A stretch of 64,000 nucleotides of DNA from Echiichthys vipera (Eukaryota; Chordata; Actinopteri; Perciformes; Trachinidae). The notes beneath the pieces were generated by a model. It was not told the DNA's origin. It ran no database searches and saw only the letters and a list, made by a program, of their open reading frames with translations. Of this stretch, positions 48,597-60,653 are shown one piece after another. The position numbers and the translations under genes were made by a program. Position 1 is the first letter of the stretch. Each line of letters opens with the position of its first letter. The stretch is from assembly GCA_963691815.1 (NCBI GenBank), contig OY829660.1:5049466-5113465 (forward strand). Direction: 5' to 3'.

Positions 48597-51469
48597 CAAA
48601 CGACACACTTAAAGACGCAGATCCTCTTCCCTGCTCCCCACTTCTACAATAGAGCACTGATCAAAGGCATCCGTCTTTACATGCCTGCCCTGATAGTTCC
48701 ATAATGGGCCCATAACGTGAACATTCGGCTCCATTGTTTATGCCATTAGTCACACAGGCTTATGGAAAATTACTGCAATGCTATATTGAAAAGCCATCAG
48801 CAGTGGCGGCAGTAATGCTGCAGCAACACCGTGCCAAGATGCTATCTATCACACGGGCATGTTTCCTCTCCTCTCCGCACACAAAGCTGTTATGAAACGG
48901 CAATCTGTTAGCACGTTGAAGTGTAATGCAGAAGGCTTTCTTGATGGCATGATATAGCCTTTAACATGTGTTAGCTCTTCGTGATGTAGCATGAATATTA
49001 TATCCAAATGTACAGGACTTTCATTTTACAATACTGTTTGTCTATAGATGTGGTGGCATTTTGTCGGATTATAATGTCAATACATGTCACAGCGGTTATG
49101 ACAAATCATAGTTATTAACACAGATTATTTGCAGTTCAGTAAACTGCCAGTGTGTGATAATTATGAACTCGAATTAGCAAAACATAAGTATTGACATTAA
49201 GGAAACGGCAAACTGCAGCAGAAGGTCTGTTTATCTAAGGACAATAGAACAACTAATAAATGATTGGATTGTAAATAATTAGCACAAATGAATCTAATCA
49301 TTAAGCAATGAGCTTTTTATTTATTATTTTTAATGCCATATTCCTTTTATTCATGTAATTACGGTAAAGACAGTGTGTTTCCATTCTGTGCTGCTTTATA
49401 CCACTACATTTAAGATGGCTGTATACTTTTGACTCCTTCATGAAGGTTTATGTTCAAAACATAATGAGCTTAGTAAATATAATATTTTATTATTGATTGA
49501 ATAATCAACAGTATATAAAATAGTTAGAAGTAGCACCTCGGCCAGCTATGAGATGAAGAACCTGCATATCTGTTAAGGTATCAGTAATATGTACACAATA
49601 AAATAGCATGAATATGATCACACTTGGATCATTTTGCTGAATGTTTAGAGCCCCACTAGTATGGGATTTTTGAGTCCCAATTTGATTTTAGAGGTGAAAA
49701 ATTCAAAGAATACAGATATGCCGGCAGATAAAGTAAAGCTTCACAGCTGTAATGAAAATAGAGCTTTTCTATGTGGATTGTGCACTGATTTTACATCAAT
49801 ATGACTCTGCAAAGGTATTTAGAAGACTACTTTTGTAAACATAATCACTGTTTTAAAGAATATTTAACATTATTATACATTATACATACAGTGTATTGCA
49901 TCGTCAACTATGTCACCATCTTTGGAGAAGTTGTGCTATACATTCAAGGGTCCTATGCAGTATAGAAAAGTCTGGAATTTAAGTCATTTCCAGGTCTGGA
50001 TAAGTACGAAAAAAGGGAAAAGTGTATGGAAAAATGTTTTTGTTTATCTCACTTTCTTAAAATAAAATATATTAATATATACAATTCAAAACAAGTTTAC
50101 TAACGCAACATAACCGACCTGTAGATGATATGAAATAATCAAGTTGGCTGTAGAAAGGTGTCAGGTTACCGTGGTTACCGTTCTCCGCGCGACTGCGATT
50201 CTCATTTATTGAATTTTTTCCACACGTGTCGTCTACATTTTGTTTATTATTATTTTATTTCTTTATTTAAGTATGTTTACTCCATCCCAAGCCAACGAAG
50301 CAGAGACTTGTTATTTCTTTTGTAGTTCCTGGTTAATTGTCTATCCCTACTGTTGCTGTCTGTAGTGTTACAGGTTCACAGTTATTCATTTCACGTTGCG
50401 TTGAATATGTCTCGGTTTGGAGTTCATTCACTTATATGAGCTACAACGCATATGATATCCTGGACAAACTGTGAGGATGACACCATTTCTAAATCACCTC
50501 AAGCATCAAAATGATGCTACCTATGTGCTCTGTAAAAACATATTGGAAAACGTATACACCTGTACCTCTGGGACCGTTTTATCAGTCTAGCTCTTTTATA
50601 TTTGTGTCAATATTTCTGATTGTACGTTCTGCACCCAAATGAATATAACTTTTACGACTACCGAGTTCTTTTACATGGTAGTGTTGCTGCTTTGACTTAA
50701 GTCAAGTAACAGTGCGATGGCAGCATAATAGCGTAGAGTTTCTCTCACAACAGCGAATCATTACAGGAGTTCCAACGTTGTATCATTATTAGCACTACAG
50801 AATAGCCGCAGTGATTAATGGTTGCAGCCCTGGCTCGATACTTTTTCTCTGTTCCGTAGCGGCCTGTTGGTGACACGTACAAGTCAATCAGAGAGGGCCG
50901 TCCTGCCACAGAACCGGCTCTCCGGCTTAATTAAAGTGATGTTTCAAGCTGCCACCTGGCCCGTACACACACATATTACAGCCCCCCCTACAGCCACCCT
51001 CCACGCACACACTCACAGTATACTGTTACATGGACTTTACTGAGGCCTTTCAAACATTGCAAACTTAAAAACACACAAGCCATATGGCGCACTTCACACA
51101 TACACACCTCAGATGCACATACACGACTACACATTCACACATACTCAGCGCACGCATACATGAAGCGACAGGGAGCAGCTGCTGGTGTTATTCCTCGGGG
51201 TTGGATGAGGTTATAAATGCTTTCTAGTGGGTTGTGGAGCTCTGAAGAGTGAGCCACACAGTCTTTGACTGTCCAAAAGGAAGAGGGAGGGAGAAAGAGA
51301 CAGGGCAGCTGATCGATTCTTCCCCTACATGCTACAGCTGTGGTGCGTCAGTGGTGTGTGTTGGCAGTGGAAGGCGCGTGTGTATGAGGATGACATTTGA
51401 GTGAGTGCACACGCTGTTTTGTGTGCTCGTACTGACACACGTCAACTTATAGATGCAAACAGACCTGCC

Positions 51470-51470
<1 letters not shown>

Positions 51471-51559
<89 letters not shown>

Positions 51560-51564
51560 CTCTC
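51471..51564. repeat. (TC)n microsatellite, about 94 bp
   Basis: Polypyrimidine TC repeat with one CC near 51481 and one CG near 51557. Confidence 0.97.
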
Positions 51565-53500
51565 ATCACTCATTTATACACACACACACACACACACAAA
51601 TACCTGGATCCCTCTCTTCTTCCATGCTGTGTCACAGGTATTTGATATTCATGGTCTATCAGCATGGAGTTACAGCGAGACGTGTCAGAAAGAGTGAGAG
51701 ATGAGGGGAGGACAAGTTGAGGCTGGGAGAGAGTGAGTTGTGAATCGAGGGGAAAAGGGGAACAATGAGAAGACGGGACAGCGGAAAAGAGCCAGGAGAG
51801 AGAGGTGGAAGGAGGAAGAAGAGGGAGAGAGCTTTAAGATGTGTTTGTGTCCACATAGCTTTGGTCATAAAGTGTGGATGGCAAGGGGAGAAAGGGATTA
51901 AGGGGGAGAACGGGAGTGGTGAATGTATAGAAAGTAAGGGAGGAATAGGGCAAGAGAGTCAGAGTATGAATAAAAAGAGATAGATTGTGCTACAGTAGGC
52001 AGCCAACAATGCTCTCCATGCCTGACTTCCCCTGACCAATTACACCCTTCACTGCCTCCTTCTTACCTCCCTCCCTATTTCTTCCAAATTCCCCTTTCAG
52101 ATGCCATCTAATCGACAGTTTTGTTAGGCTAAGTTGAGCCCGCCGCCGACCCGCTTATCGGCCCAGGCGCTGCAGTGGAGGGAAGCGCGCGCGAGTTTGG
52201 AGGGGGGGAGAAGAAAGCATAAGTGAATGGCGATTTTCACTTTGCTTAATGCTAAAGATTGAATGGAGAAGAGCGGCGGCTCTGAGGGTGCGAGGTGTCC
52301 ATTAGATGTGCAAAGTGGGAGAGGTTCAGGGGTAGAAGGAAAGTGAGAGAAGGGAAGGCAGCAAAAGAGAGGGCTGTGAAAGGGGAAGTGATAGACAGCA
52401 GCGGGTGGAAGAAACAGAAAAGGTGAAATATAAGTGAGAGATGGATGCTGCACATGTGAAATCTAGTGTTTTCAGGTTCTATTTAGTGTACACAGGAAAC
52501 AGGAAAGTGCTGAAGCCCTTCTTCTTTATCCTCTTTCAGTTAACAGAACTGCACATTAAAGCATCTGGGCAGGAGTGGGAAAGACCGACCTTTACGGAGC
52601 TGAATTTGTCAGGTCTCTGATCTGTCCCCTCCTGTTCTCTGTGATCACCTTTACTGTGTTTGAAACAGACAAACTCATGATACAGTTGTTGTTATCTACC
52701 TGTGTTTCTGGTTCTTGACTTAGCTTAGAGATGAAACCTGTAGCTGCATCATTTCCTTCGACTCTGTGCTCAGAAAGGATCCAGCTATCCATTATTTTAG
52801 TTATCGAGCATTCTACCCTTTATTCCATCGATAAGTTGAGTTATTGGATAATACTTTTGCATAATTAAAGAGCAATAGCAAATATACGAAAGAGAAAAAA
52901 GACAGGTCTCTTAAAATGAACAACTAATTGGTTTCTTTTCTTGGAAATCACCATTCATCTGCATGTGCTGCCCTGCTGCAGTGAGGCATAGCCTGTTGAA
53001 AGTCGACTGTCCCTATAAATGCCGGATGCGTAGACTGGGTGCTTTCTACTGAGATGCTGAAGCATTGACTTTGTGCTATTGTCAACTAGTTGAGTTTTAT
53101 AGAATGTCTTGCCTATGCGTATAGTACACTGTATAGAGTTTTCATGTAGTTTATAGTTTATACTTTCTCTTGTTTTCTCTGGCCTGTCTCTTTTCTTGAC
53201 CACTCATTATTATCTTTTCTCTTCTTCCACTTTGCCCATCATCAAATCAAATCTAATCGAGCCTTTGCGTCTTCTTCACAGTGTCCACATCCTAAGCACA
53301 ATGTGTGACAGTCATAATCATCTGTGCAGAAAAACAGTGAGCTGCATATTGTAACACTGATCAAACCAAGCTTTGTTGCACAGAATTTGCATCGACGGTT
53401 TTTAGTAATCGAGTTACTCGAGTGTCTGGAGGACTCGTTTCAGCCTGGGTGCTGAAACATCACTCAAATGGGCTTCGTCTTGACATTACTGAGCGGGCTA

Positions 53501-54061
53501 AGGGCGAACTCAGACTGTCCTTCCGCACCGCGCCCCGGGCTTTAGGGTACTTGTCCCCCCTCCCTCTTCCCCCACGCCCCAGGCCTGTTTGTACTCACAC
53601 TACCTGGGCCTCGCGCAAATGCTTCTTGCTGTCCATACGTCATCACGCCGTAACACGTCACACGCATTGATGACGTCATCACGATGCGTCGCTTTGTTTA
53701 CAAATCTTTCCACAGACCTCAGAGTTTTTGTGCGTCTTGTCGACTGTTTTTGAATATTTTCATCGACCAAATCTGCAGTAAACACTCCACCTCCGCATCA
53801 CACCAACGTGAACCTTTCACCGCCATTGTTGTTGTTGTTGTTAAATGTCCGTGCATGGTCCGTCCTTCTATTTTCTATGTCCGAACAGGCGCACATAAAA
53901 TGACGTCAGAACCGTCGTAGGCCTTGTGCTCGTGCTCGTACTCATACACGTGCGCACCCTCGTGCTCGTACATTTGCAAACGCGCTCTACAAAAGCCCAC
54001 CTCTCTCAGGCGGGCCGTGGACGTTTTGGCCCGGTGCGGAAAGACAGTGTGAGTGCGCCCT
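53501..54061. mobile_element. longest copy (561 bp) of the GGGCGCACTC inverted-repeat element family
   Basis: The left end AGGGCGAACTCAGACTGTCC and the reverse complement of the right end AGGGCGCACTCACACTGTCT form terminal inverted repeats that extend into TTCCGCACC. TA flanks both sides (53499-53500 and 54062-54063), which could be a TA target duplication. The interior holds no coding sequence. Left-half homology to 9195-9450 and right-half homology to 24516-24833 show this is the parental structure of both shorter copies. The superfamily is not settled. Confidence 0.85.
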
Positions 54062-54960
54062 TAGTCTTTCCAAAAAGCTGTGCTTACCTTGACCATGATG
54101 AAACATAAGGTTGGTATTTTTAGCTCAGCTTTGGGAACACCAGCTTGGTGTCCAACACTAAGAGAAAACAATGACTTCTCACATATAGTCGTTTTAGTAC
54201 TGGCATACTCTTTGAAACAAAAGGGAAGAATAAGTAGGGGATGGAGAGACAGTGGATGCTAAAGAAAGGAAAATGAGGGTGGTGGTGGGGGGGGGGCACA
54301 GGGAAAAAAAAGAAAATGAGCAGTGGAAATGAAGTGAAATAAAGTAGAGAGCAGTATAATAAGGCAGGTGAAAACAGGTGGGATGGAGAGAGAAAAGAGT
54401 GAGAGACACAGCCATGCAGTGAGAGAGGTGGCAGTTGTCTCCTTTTGTGTTCCACATGGATTCATGCCTTTCTGTCAGCCTTTCATTCACACTCCCTCGC
54501 TCGCTCACTCCGTCATTGTCATGCTCGCACTCTCTTTCTTTTCACCCTTCTCCTCTCGGCTCCTCGCCTTTTCACCCTCGCTCTATTTGTCTGCGCCTGC
54601 CTCTCGAGCCCATCACTCGTCTCCCTCCCTTCACCTTCGTTCAGCTGCTCTTACTTTGAGCTTTCTTTTCTCCCTCCTCCTTTTTTTTACTCTTCTTTTT
54701 GTCGTGTTTCCTCTTTCCTGTCTTCAGTAAATCAATCTGGTCCTCTGAAATCTCTGAAAATGCCTAGAATCAGGTGTTTTTTAAAGGCAGGGAATTTAAG
54801 GGAAATATCGCATTTGGATTTTTTGGATCAATACCGCAGTTGTGATTGTTCTCCATAAATGAATCTCCAGGTGTGATTTGGTTGCCTACCTGATAATAAA
54901 ATAAGTGCTTTATTTAAGCCTCCACATCGTTAAAGTGTGTTATACTTTAGGGTTGTACAA

Positions 54961-55090
54961 TCTGTCCATCTGTTGCATGTATATAGGTCCTGTCTGTGCA
55001 TGTGTGCGTGTTTCGGGCATGTGTGTGTGTAAAATGAAAAAATAGAGTGAAAATTGAATTTCCCCATTGCGGGACGAATACAGGAATTCT
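54961..55090 (+). mobile_element. SINE family 2, 3' part
   Basis: Shares TTGCATGTATATAGGTCCTG, TTTCGGGC-TGTGTGTGTGTAAA, AATAGAGTGAAAATTGAATT and TCCCCATTGCG with 58780-59047. It ends GGAATTCT and passes directly into the TTC/TCC tract. Confidence 0.85.
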
Positions 55091-55340
55091 CCTTCTTCTT
55101 CTTCTCCTTCTCCTTCTCCTTCTCCTTCTCCTCCTCCTCCTCCTCCTCCTCCTCCTCCTCCTCCTCCTCCTCCTTCTTCTTCTTCTTCTTCTTCTTCTTC
55201 TTCTTCTTCTTCTTCTTCTTCTTCTTCTTCTTCTTCTTCTTCTTCTTCTTCTTCTTCTTCTTCTTCTTCTTCTTCTCCTTCTCCTTCTCCTTCTCCTTCT
55301 CCTTCTCCTTCTCCTTCTCCTTCTCCTCCTCCTCCTCCTC
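55088..55340. repeat. TTC/TCC compound microsatellite, 253 bp
   Basis: Ordered blocks: TTC units, TTCTCC hexamers, a TCC run, (TTC)34 at 55174-55275, TTCTCC hexamers again, then TCC to 55340. It is pure pyrimidine on the + strand. All long frames across it are artefacts. Confidence 0.98.
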
Positions 55341-56539
55341 GAAGACTATCATTGGCTGAGTGTGACCATATTTGGTTTCATGTTACAGTTTTGCTTGCAA
55401 CAGAAATTGTAAGATCACCATTTTCTCTTACACTTCAAACTTTCCAGATGTTAATGCAGCATATGGGATTTGTAATGGACGGGATTTAGATGCAAAAGAG
55501 ATCAATATTTTAATTAATGATATTATTTCTATAACAATAGCTCCTATCAGTTAATGCATGTCTTATTTTTGAGTAATAATTCATTTCTTTTTTTCTGTTT
55601 TATTATTCTGACCAATTGCGGTTTGAGAGGATTAAGTGGGTTTTAGTAATTTTTAATTAATTAGCCTTAAATTCAATTCCAGGCAGAATGGATTGGACTT
55701 ACTGTTGTCTTGTGTGTTCCTCCTCAGCACTTCCTGAGTTGTGTCTGATATCAAATTGGCAGTTTTGTACAGCTTTTGTTTTTAATTTCACCGTGAACAT
55801 ATTCCAGGTAGCATACATTTGTCTTTCTGGGACATGCAGACACCCTGATCCTTCCTTCCTTCTGTTCCCTCCCTTCCCTTTATACATCCACATTTTGCTC
55901 TTCTCCTCTTCTGCCCCCCCCCCCCCACCTCCTTCCCCACTTTGCCTCTCCCTCTATCCCTCCTTCTTCCCCCCTCCTCCGTTTTCAACCCAGAGCAATT
56001 CCATTTCTCTCCGAGCAAACAAAGGGAGCTAATGACATGCTGACACCGAGCCCGATGATTGAATTCATTAGGCGTGCACAATAATTGCCAGGCATGAGCG
56101 TGCACGCACCCATCTATTCAGAGGACAGCTGTCAAATAATAAGCAAGAGAGAATAGCTTTTTATTGTTAAGCTGGAAGAGAGAGGGAAAGTGAATATAGA
56201 AAAGGCGTGAGAGAAGCACCTGTTGTGGAGGGGAAGAGAGAGAGCACTCAGCATGTCAATTAGACGGCTGCGTTCATGCAGGCTTACTGGGAAGTTTACT
56301 GCCTTAGTTTCACGATCCAGGTGCACGGCATGTCAGATTTGTTCTTTGGGGCGGAAAAATCAATGCAGAAGTGCAGAAAAGTGCAGTTACTCTGATGGCC
56401 GCTTGAGGCTGACTCAAAGAGCCAGTCAATCCCCACGGACCCCCATGTTGAAACGCCCACCTTTACAGCAGAAATAGACCTACAGTGTGTGTCTCTGCAG
56501 CTAATTTCCCTGTTCATGACAGCCGTAAGGGGGGTGATT

Positions 56540-56670
56540 TTTTTTTCTTTAACTCTTCTCTCGGCAGCACCTTGTATGGTAGCCTGCCTCCATCGTGTGT
56601 GTGAATGGGTTAAACTGTAAAGCGCTCTGGATAAAAGAGCTACGTCCAGTTAATGCAGTCCATTTATCAA
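56540..56670. repeat. probable LINE/SINE tail fragment
   Basis: GTGTGTGAATGGGTTAAACT, GTAAAGCGCTCTGGATAAAA and TAATGCAGTCCATTTATC match the wording of a repeat tail common in teleosts (recalled). Confidence 0.45.
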
Positions 56671-57554
56671 ACATGTTGTCTTTATGGTTGCTCAGTTTTT
56701 TGTGATTCTCATATCCTGGAAACTCATATTGCAGCTCCAGTATTGATGCAGTCATTCTGATTGGTGGACCTGGAAGACTAGTATTATATAACTTCTGATT
56801 AGAGGAGCTGGTCATAATCTCAACTACACTTAAAAATGCTTTCTATGTGAAAGAGGGGGCTACAAGGTAGCTGCAAGAATTTACAAGTTGGACGAAAAGC
56901 AGCTTCAGGCTACACATCAGGAACCAACTGTATCTGTTCCATATGTAGATTAGGAGCTTCACATATTACTGCATTACATTTGATCTTTACAATCTTCCTT
57001 TTTATCATCCTGCCTTACTTTGACTGATTAACCAACACTTAAAACTGAAGCCAACAACACATCACAGTCTGATTCTGTTAAAAGAAAAATCCCTTACTAA
57101 CAGTTTTGCATGCACGCTTAAGTATCGACGAACCAGAGCATTGTGCTTTGATTATAGAAGATAAGTCTACGTCTGCTTATACTAAGCACCTGATTTAACA
57201 CTTAGGAGCTCTGGACTGTTTAACACTAATATATCTGATGGAGCTAATGAGCTTGCACTCTGATTTACCTCCCTGCTATCTGCCCGGCTGCAATTTATAT
57301 GCAAGTGCTTTTCATTAACCTCAAGTGGCCAAATGAAGGTCTTTATATCTCTGGCCCTGGCAAGGTTGAAGGGGCTTCCGTGTTATTGCTTTACACTGGA
57401 ATATTTATTGTGGTATATGAGCATTTAAATGTGATCTGTATCGGGCTAGTTGGGTTATTAATTATGGTATTCTATTGTTCTAATAAATTTGAGATACAGT
57501 ATGATTGTTCTGTTGTAAAAGTGGAGATTCTTTCACTTTCTTTGTTTCTAACAG

Positions 57555-57743
57555 AAGACAGAGGAGGATGAGTTGGTCCTGACCCCAGACGGGACCAGAG
57601 AGTTCTTGACCTTTGAGATCCCCCTCAGTGACTCAGGATCAGCTGGGTTGGGTGTCAGCGTCAAAGGCAATCGCTCCAAGGAGAACCACGCTGACCTGGG
57701 CATCTTCGTCAAATCCATCATTAATGGAGGGGCAGCCTGCAAG
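57555..57743 (+). CDS. pard3: pard3 exon K: linker and first half of PDZ3
   Basis: 189 nt, 63 codons, phase 0 on both ends. It opens KTEEDELVLTPDGTREFLTF, continues EIPLSDSGSAGLGVSVKGNR, then SKENHADLGIFVKSIINGGA. Agreement with vertebrate PARD3 is almost complete, and PARD3B differs in SKENHADLGIF. G-L-G-V is the ligand-binding loop of PDZ3 (fragment residues about 527-530). PDZ3 in mammals binds C-termini such as those of PTEN and VE-cadherin. The donor is GTACCG, less standard at the last positions. Confidence 0.97.
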
Positions 57744-58227
57744 GTACCGTACCGTCTGCCGTCAATTATAGAGGCTTTGAGGGGAATAGAAAACAATATT
57801 TGGAAGGGTTTCATATATTTGTTGTAAAAAAACCTTTTATTCTTCAGCACTAGCGAACACAAAACGTGTTTTTTTTTGGTCATAACTCAAGAAGTGTGAC
57901 ATTTAGTGCACTATTTTCTGTTGCTGTCGGTGCTGTGCTGCAGTCAATCTCAATAGTGTTTCATTTTAATTATTTTTCATACAAACAAGCTTGTGTTGAT
58001 GGAATTTAATAATGGACTTAAAAGCACACTTCTCTGTAACACATGAGATCACGACTAGAAACAAAATACACTCTTTTAGTCGGATTGGATGAAGGTTTTT
58101 GTTAAATTGGAGATATGGCTGCTTTTTATTTATCACGTGTGCTGATTGGTTGTTGGGAAAATAAAGCCTCCACTCAAACAAAAAGTTACACTTTTTTTTT
58201 TACGTGTGATTTCTTGTCCACCGACAG
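57744..58227 (+). other. intron K-L of pard3 (484 nt)
   Basis: GTACCG donor and TCCACCGACAG acceptor. AT-rich, with no repeat or gene recognised. Confidence 0.93.
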
Positions 58228-58398
58228 GACGGGCGGCTTCGAGTGAATGACCAGTTGATTGCTGTCAACGGGGAGTCGCTATTGGGCAAAACCAACCAGG
58301 ACGCCATGGAGACGCTACGCATGTCCATGTCAACGGAAGGCAACAAGCGCGGGATGATCCAGCTCATTGTGGCCAGACGAGTGGCCAAAAGAAATGAG
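58228..58398 (+). CDS. pard3: pard3 exon L: second half of PDZ3
   Basis: 171 nt, 57 codons, phase 0 on both ends, donor GTAAGG. It reads DGRLRVNDQLIAVNGESLLG, then KTNQDAMETLRMSMSTEGNK, then RGMIQLIVARRVAKRNE. This completes PDZ3, including the N-D-Q-L-I-A-V-N-G-E strand and the terminal M-I-Q-L-I-V strand. One change from mammals is R to M in TLRMSMS. The next mammalian segment (around SPGSPPGPELPIET) was not found in the remaining 5.6 kb, so the gene continues beyond the window. Confidence 0.97.
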
Positions 58399-58779
58399 GT
58401 AAGGAACAGAAGGAGAGATGATTGGATCGAGACAGGGGAGTGTGGCATTTGTCATTTTTGGTCATGCTGAAACAAAGACATTATGAAATGATTTTTTGTA
58501 GTTTTTGTTAATTTATTATGATAAAGTTATAGGAGGTGCAGCTGCATCATTAGACACCTTCTATAGTGGTCACAAAGGGTCGTTTTTTTTTCCAGTGGCA
58601 ACACAAGTTTATTTAAAACAAATGATGTAAATGTGTTGCTCTGGAAAGGTTTTTATTCCATTTGCCACTTACATGAGTACAGTAAGTAACAACCATTACA
58701 ATAACCCCATTAGATAAAAGCAGGCCCTGTTACACTGTAAAAACCAACACATATACTGTACATGAATGTACATGACCAT

Positions 58780-59047
58780 GAATGGAGTGTGGACTGGTGG
58801 CTGGAGAGGTGCCAGTTCATCTCCTGGGCACTGCTGAGGTGCTGTTGAGCAAGGCACCGGACCCCCAACTGCTCGGGGCGCCGGTCACTGGCACCCCCCT
58901 CGCTCTAACATCTCTCCACTAGTTGCATGTATATAGGTCCTGTCTGTGCATGTGTGTATTTCGGGCCTGTGTGTGTGTAAAAATGAAATAATAGAGTGAA
59001 AATTGAATTTCCCCATTGCGCAACGAATAAAGGAATTCTTCTTCTTC
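58780..59047 (+). mobile_element. SINE family 2, body and 3' end (5' truncated)
   Basis: Begins AATGGAGTGTGGACTGG, continues CTGGGCACTGCTGAGGTGCT, GAGCAAGGCACCGGACCCCC, TTGCATGTATATAGGTCCTG, and ends ATTGAATTTCCCCATTGCG then AATAAAGGAATTCTTCTTCT. The tRNA head is missing. The terminal TTCTTCTTC is the short counterpart of the tract expanded at 55088. Confidence 0.88.
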
Positions 59048-60319
59048 AAAGTTTAGATCTCATAGATGTTTCGGTGTTGTCATGTAGAAATGAACTAGAA
59101 CACATCAGCCATGATGGTGTGAAATATAAATTAGGAAACGACTTTTCAAAATAAAAGCCTCAGGTAGGCACGGGGCCATGTAGTTCCTTGTTTGAACTCA
59201 TGACACCCTCCCACCACCCACCCTGAAACTATCCTTTATTATTAGATCTCACAGAGCTGTTAGTGCCAAGCTGTGTCAAAATGTTCCTATAAATACAACC
59301 TAAAGTAAAACATCAACAACAACATGAAAAATAATACTAAGTCAAATTGGATCTTATAGTGAATATAGTGAATGACTCACATTTGCTCAGCATATCAATC
59401 TGGGATCTCTCGTTTGGGGATCTTTTGGGAAGGGGCAAAAATTCTGGTTGCTGACTAGATAAACCACTTACTGTATGCTTTTACTGCAAATAAAACACAA
59501 TGGAGCTTGGGAGATCAGGATGGTTTCACAAGGCTAATGGTCGAAACCACTAACCACAAATCTTATTCTGAATGAGGTCAGTATGGGAGTATTGTACTGT
59601 AGCACACCTAAACTTAATGATCCCTTCTTTTATTTAGCCTGATGGAGCACACATGACCTTTTGCAGCAGCAGCATCAGCCTTCTTCACACTCCAGTTTCA
59701 CACGTTCACACCTCAGAGCTGCACATTACAGCTGCAGCACCATAGTGTTGACTGTTGACCCCGGAGCCATTTCAGTGGAAAAACTGCAGAGTAAGCACCC
59801 TGCACAAGAACATGTTAACATTTGTTATTGAGTAAAGGAGGGATTGCTTTCACTCACAATTACTGCTCAGATTTTTCTTTACCAGCTGTTCTGGGATTTG
59901 AACCAAAGTTTCAGATTGCACTTTACTCAAGAACTTCTTTTTCTTTTTAAGTCCGCAAGGCTTGAGAGTTTGAGATGAATGATATGGACATTTTCTAAAA
60001 AACGTAGTGGCCGTTATATCCTGCCTTGTCCAGGGTTCAATGTGAATGTTTCAGAAATCTGCTTGACCAAAGTGAATTTTTACTCACTCATATAAAAATT
60101 GTTCTATTCAGTCAGTATGTTTAATCTTTATTTAGATAAATGAATCAGAAGGACACAGTTTGTCATAAGAAAGCAACAAACATTAAAAAGGGCATGACAA
60201 ACCCCTCCTTGTCTCCATTGAGCGAGTGATTTTGCCGGACTACAGACTGCACATGCATGAGCAACTCTCAGCAGACATGAGAAGGAAAACAGAGGGCTCA
60301 CTCTTAGACTGCTTCCATC

Positions 60320-60653
60320 TAGAGCTGCAGTCGATTAGTTGTCAACTATTAAATGAATCGCCATCTATTTTGATCGACATTTGAGTCACTTAAAAAAAAA
60401 AATCAAACTCCTCTTCTAGCTTCTTAAAATTGAATATTCTCGGGGGTTTTTTCCTTCTCCATGACCGTAAACTGAATATCTTTGAGTTGCGGCAAAACGA
60501 GACATTTGAGGAAGTTGTCTTGGGCTTTCAAAAACATTCATCAAAACCTTTCACCATTTTCTGACACTTAATAGACCAAACAATGACTCGATTACTCGAG
60601 AAAATAACCAACAGATTAATCGACAATGAAAACATTTGTTAATTGCAGCCGTA
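60320..60653. mobile_element. hAT-like MITE with diverged target duplication
   Basis: Left end TAGAGCTGCAGTCGATTAG; the reverse complement of the right end is TACGGCTGCAATTAAC. Candidate 8-bp target copies CTTCCATC (60312-60319) and TTTCCATT (60654-60661) agree at six of eight positions, the differences being C/T changes. The interior (GATTACTCGAGAAAATAACC, AACAGATTAATCGACAATG) is typical of a common teleost family. Non-coding. Confidence 0.7.

Larger units (their letters stand above)
44779..57554 (+). other. intron J-K of pard3 (12.8 kb)
   Basis: GTAAGA donor and TTTGTTTCTAACAG acceptor. It contains SINE family 2 pieces, the (TC)n and TTC/TCC tracts, the full-length GGGCGCACTC element and several decayed repeats. 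AT-rich, repeat-poor sequence dominates 48700-50800 and 56000-57500. No other gene is seen. Confidence 0.9.

Noticed and set aside
52140..52200. GC-rich stretch considered as a CpG-island promoter
   Set aside because: Only about 60 bp, with no TATA/initiator arrangement or downstream exon; too short to support a promoter.
53400..53670. 82-codon + strand frame at 53422-53670 and its relative at 9182-9469
   Set aside because: Both are the GC-rich half of the same inverted-repeat element in opposite orientations; the shared peptide words reflect DNA copies, not a protein family.
55047..55489. Long Leu-, Ser-, Phe-, Lys- and Glu-repeat frames
   Set aside because: All arise from the TTC/TCC microsatellite; every frame is open because the repeat contains no stop.
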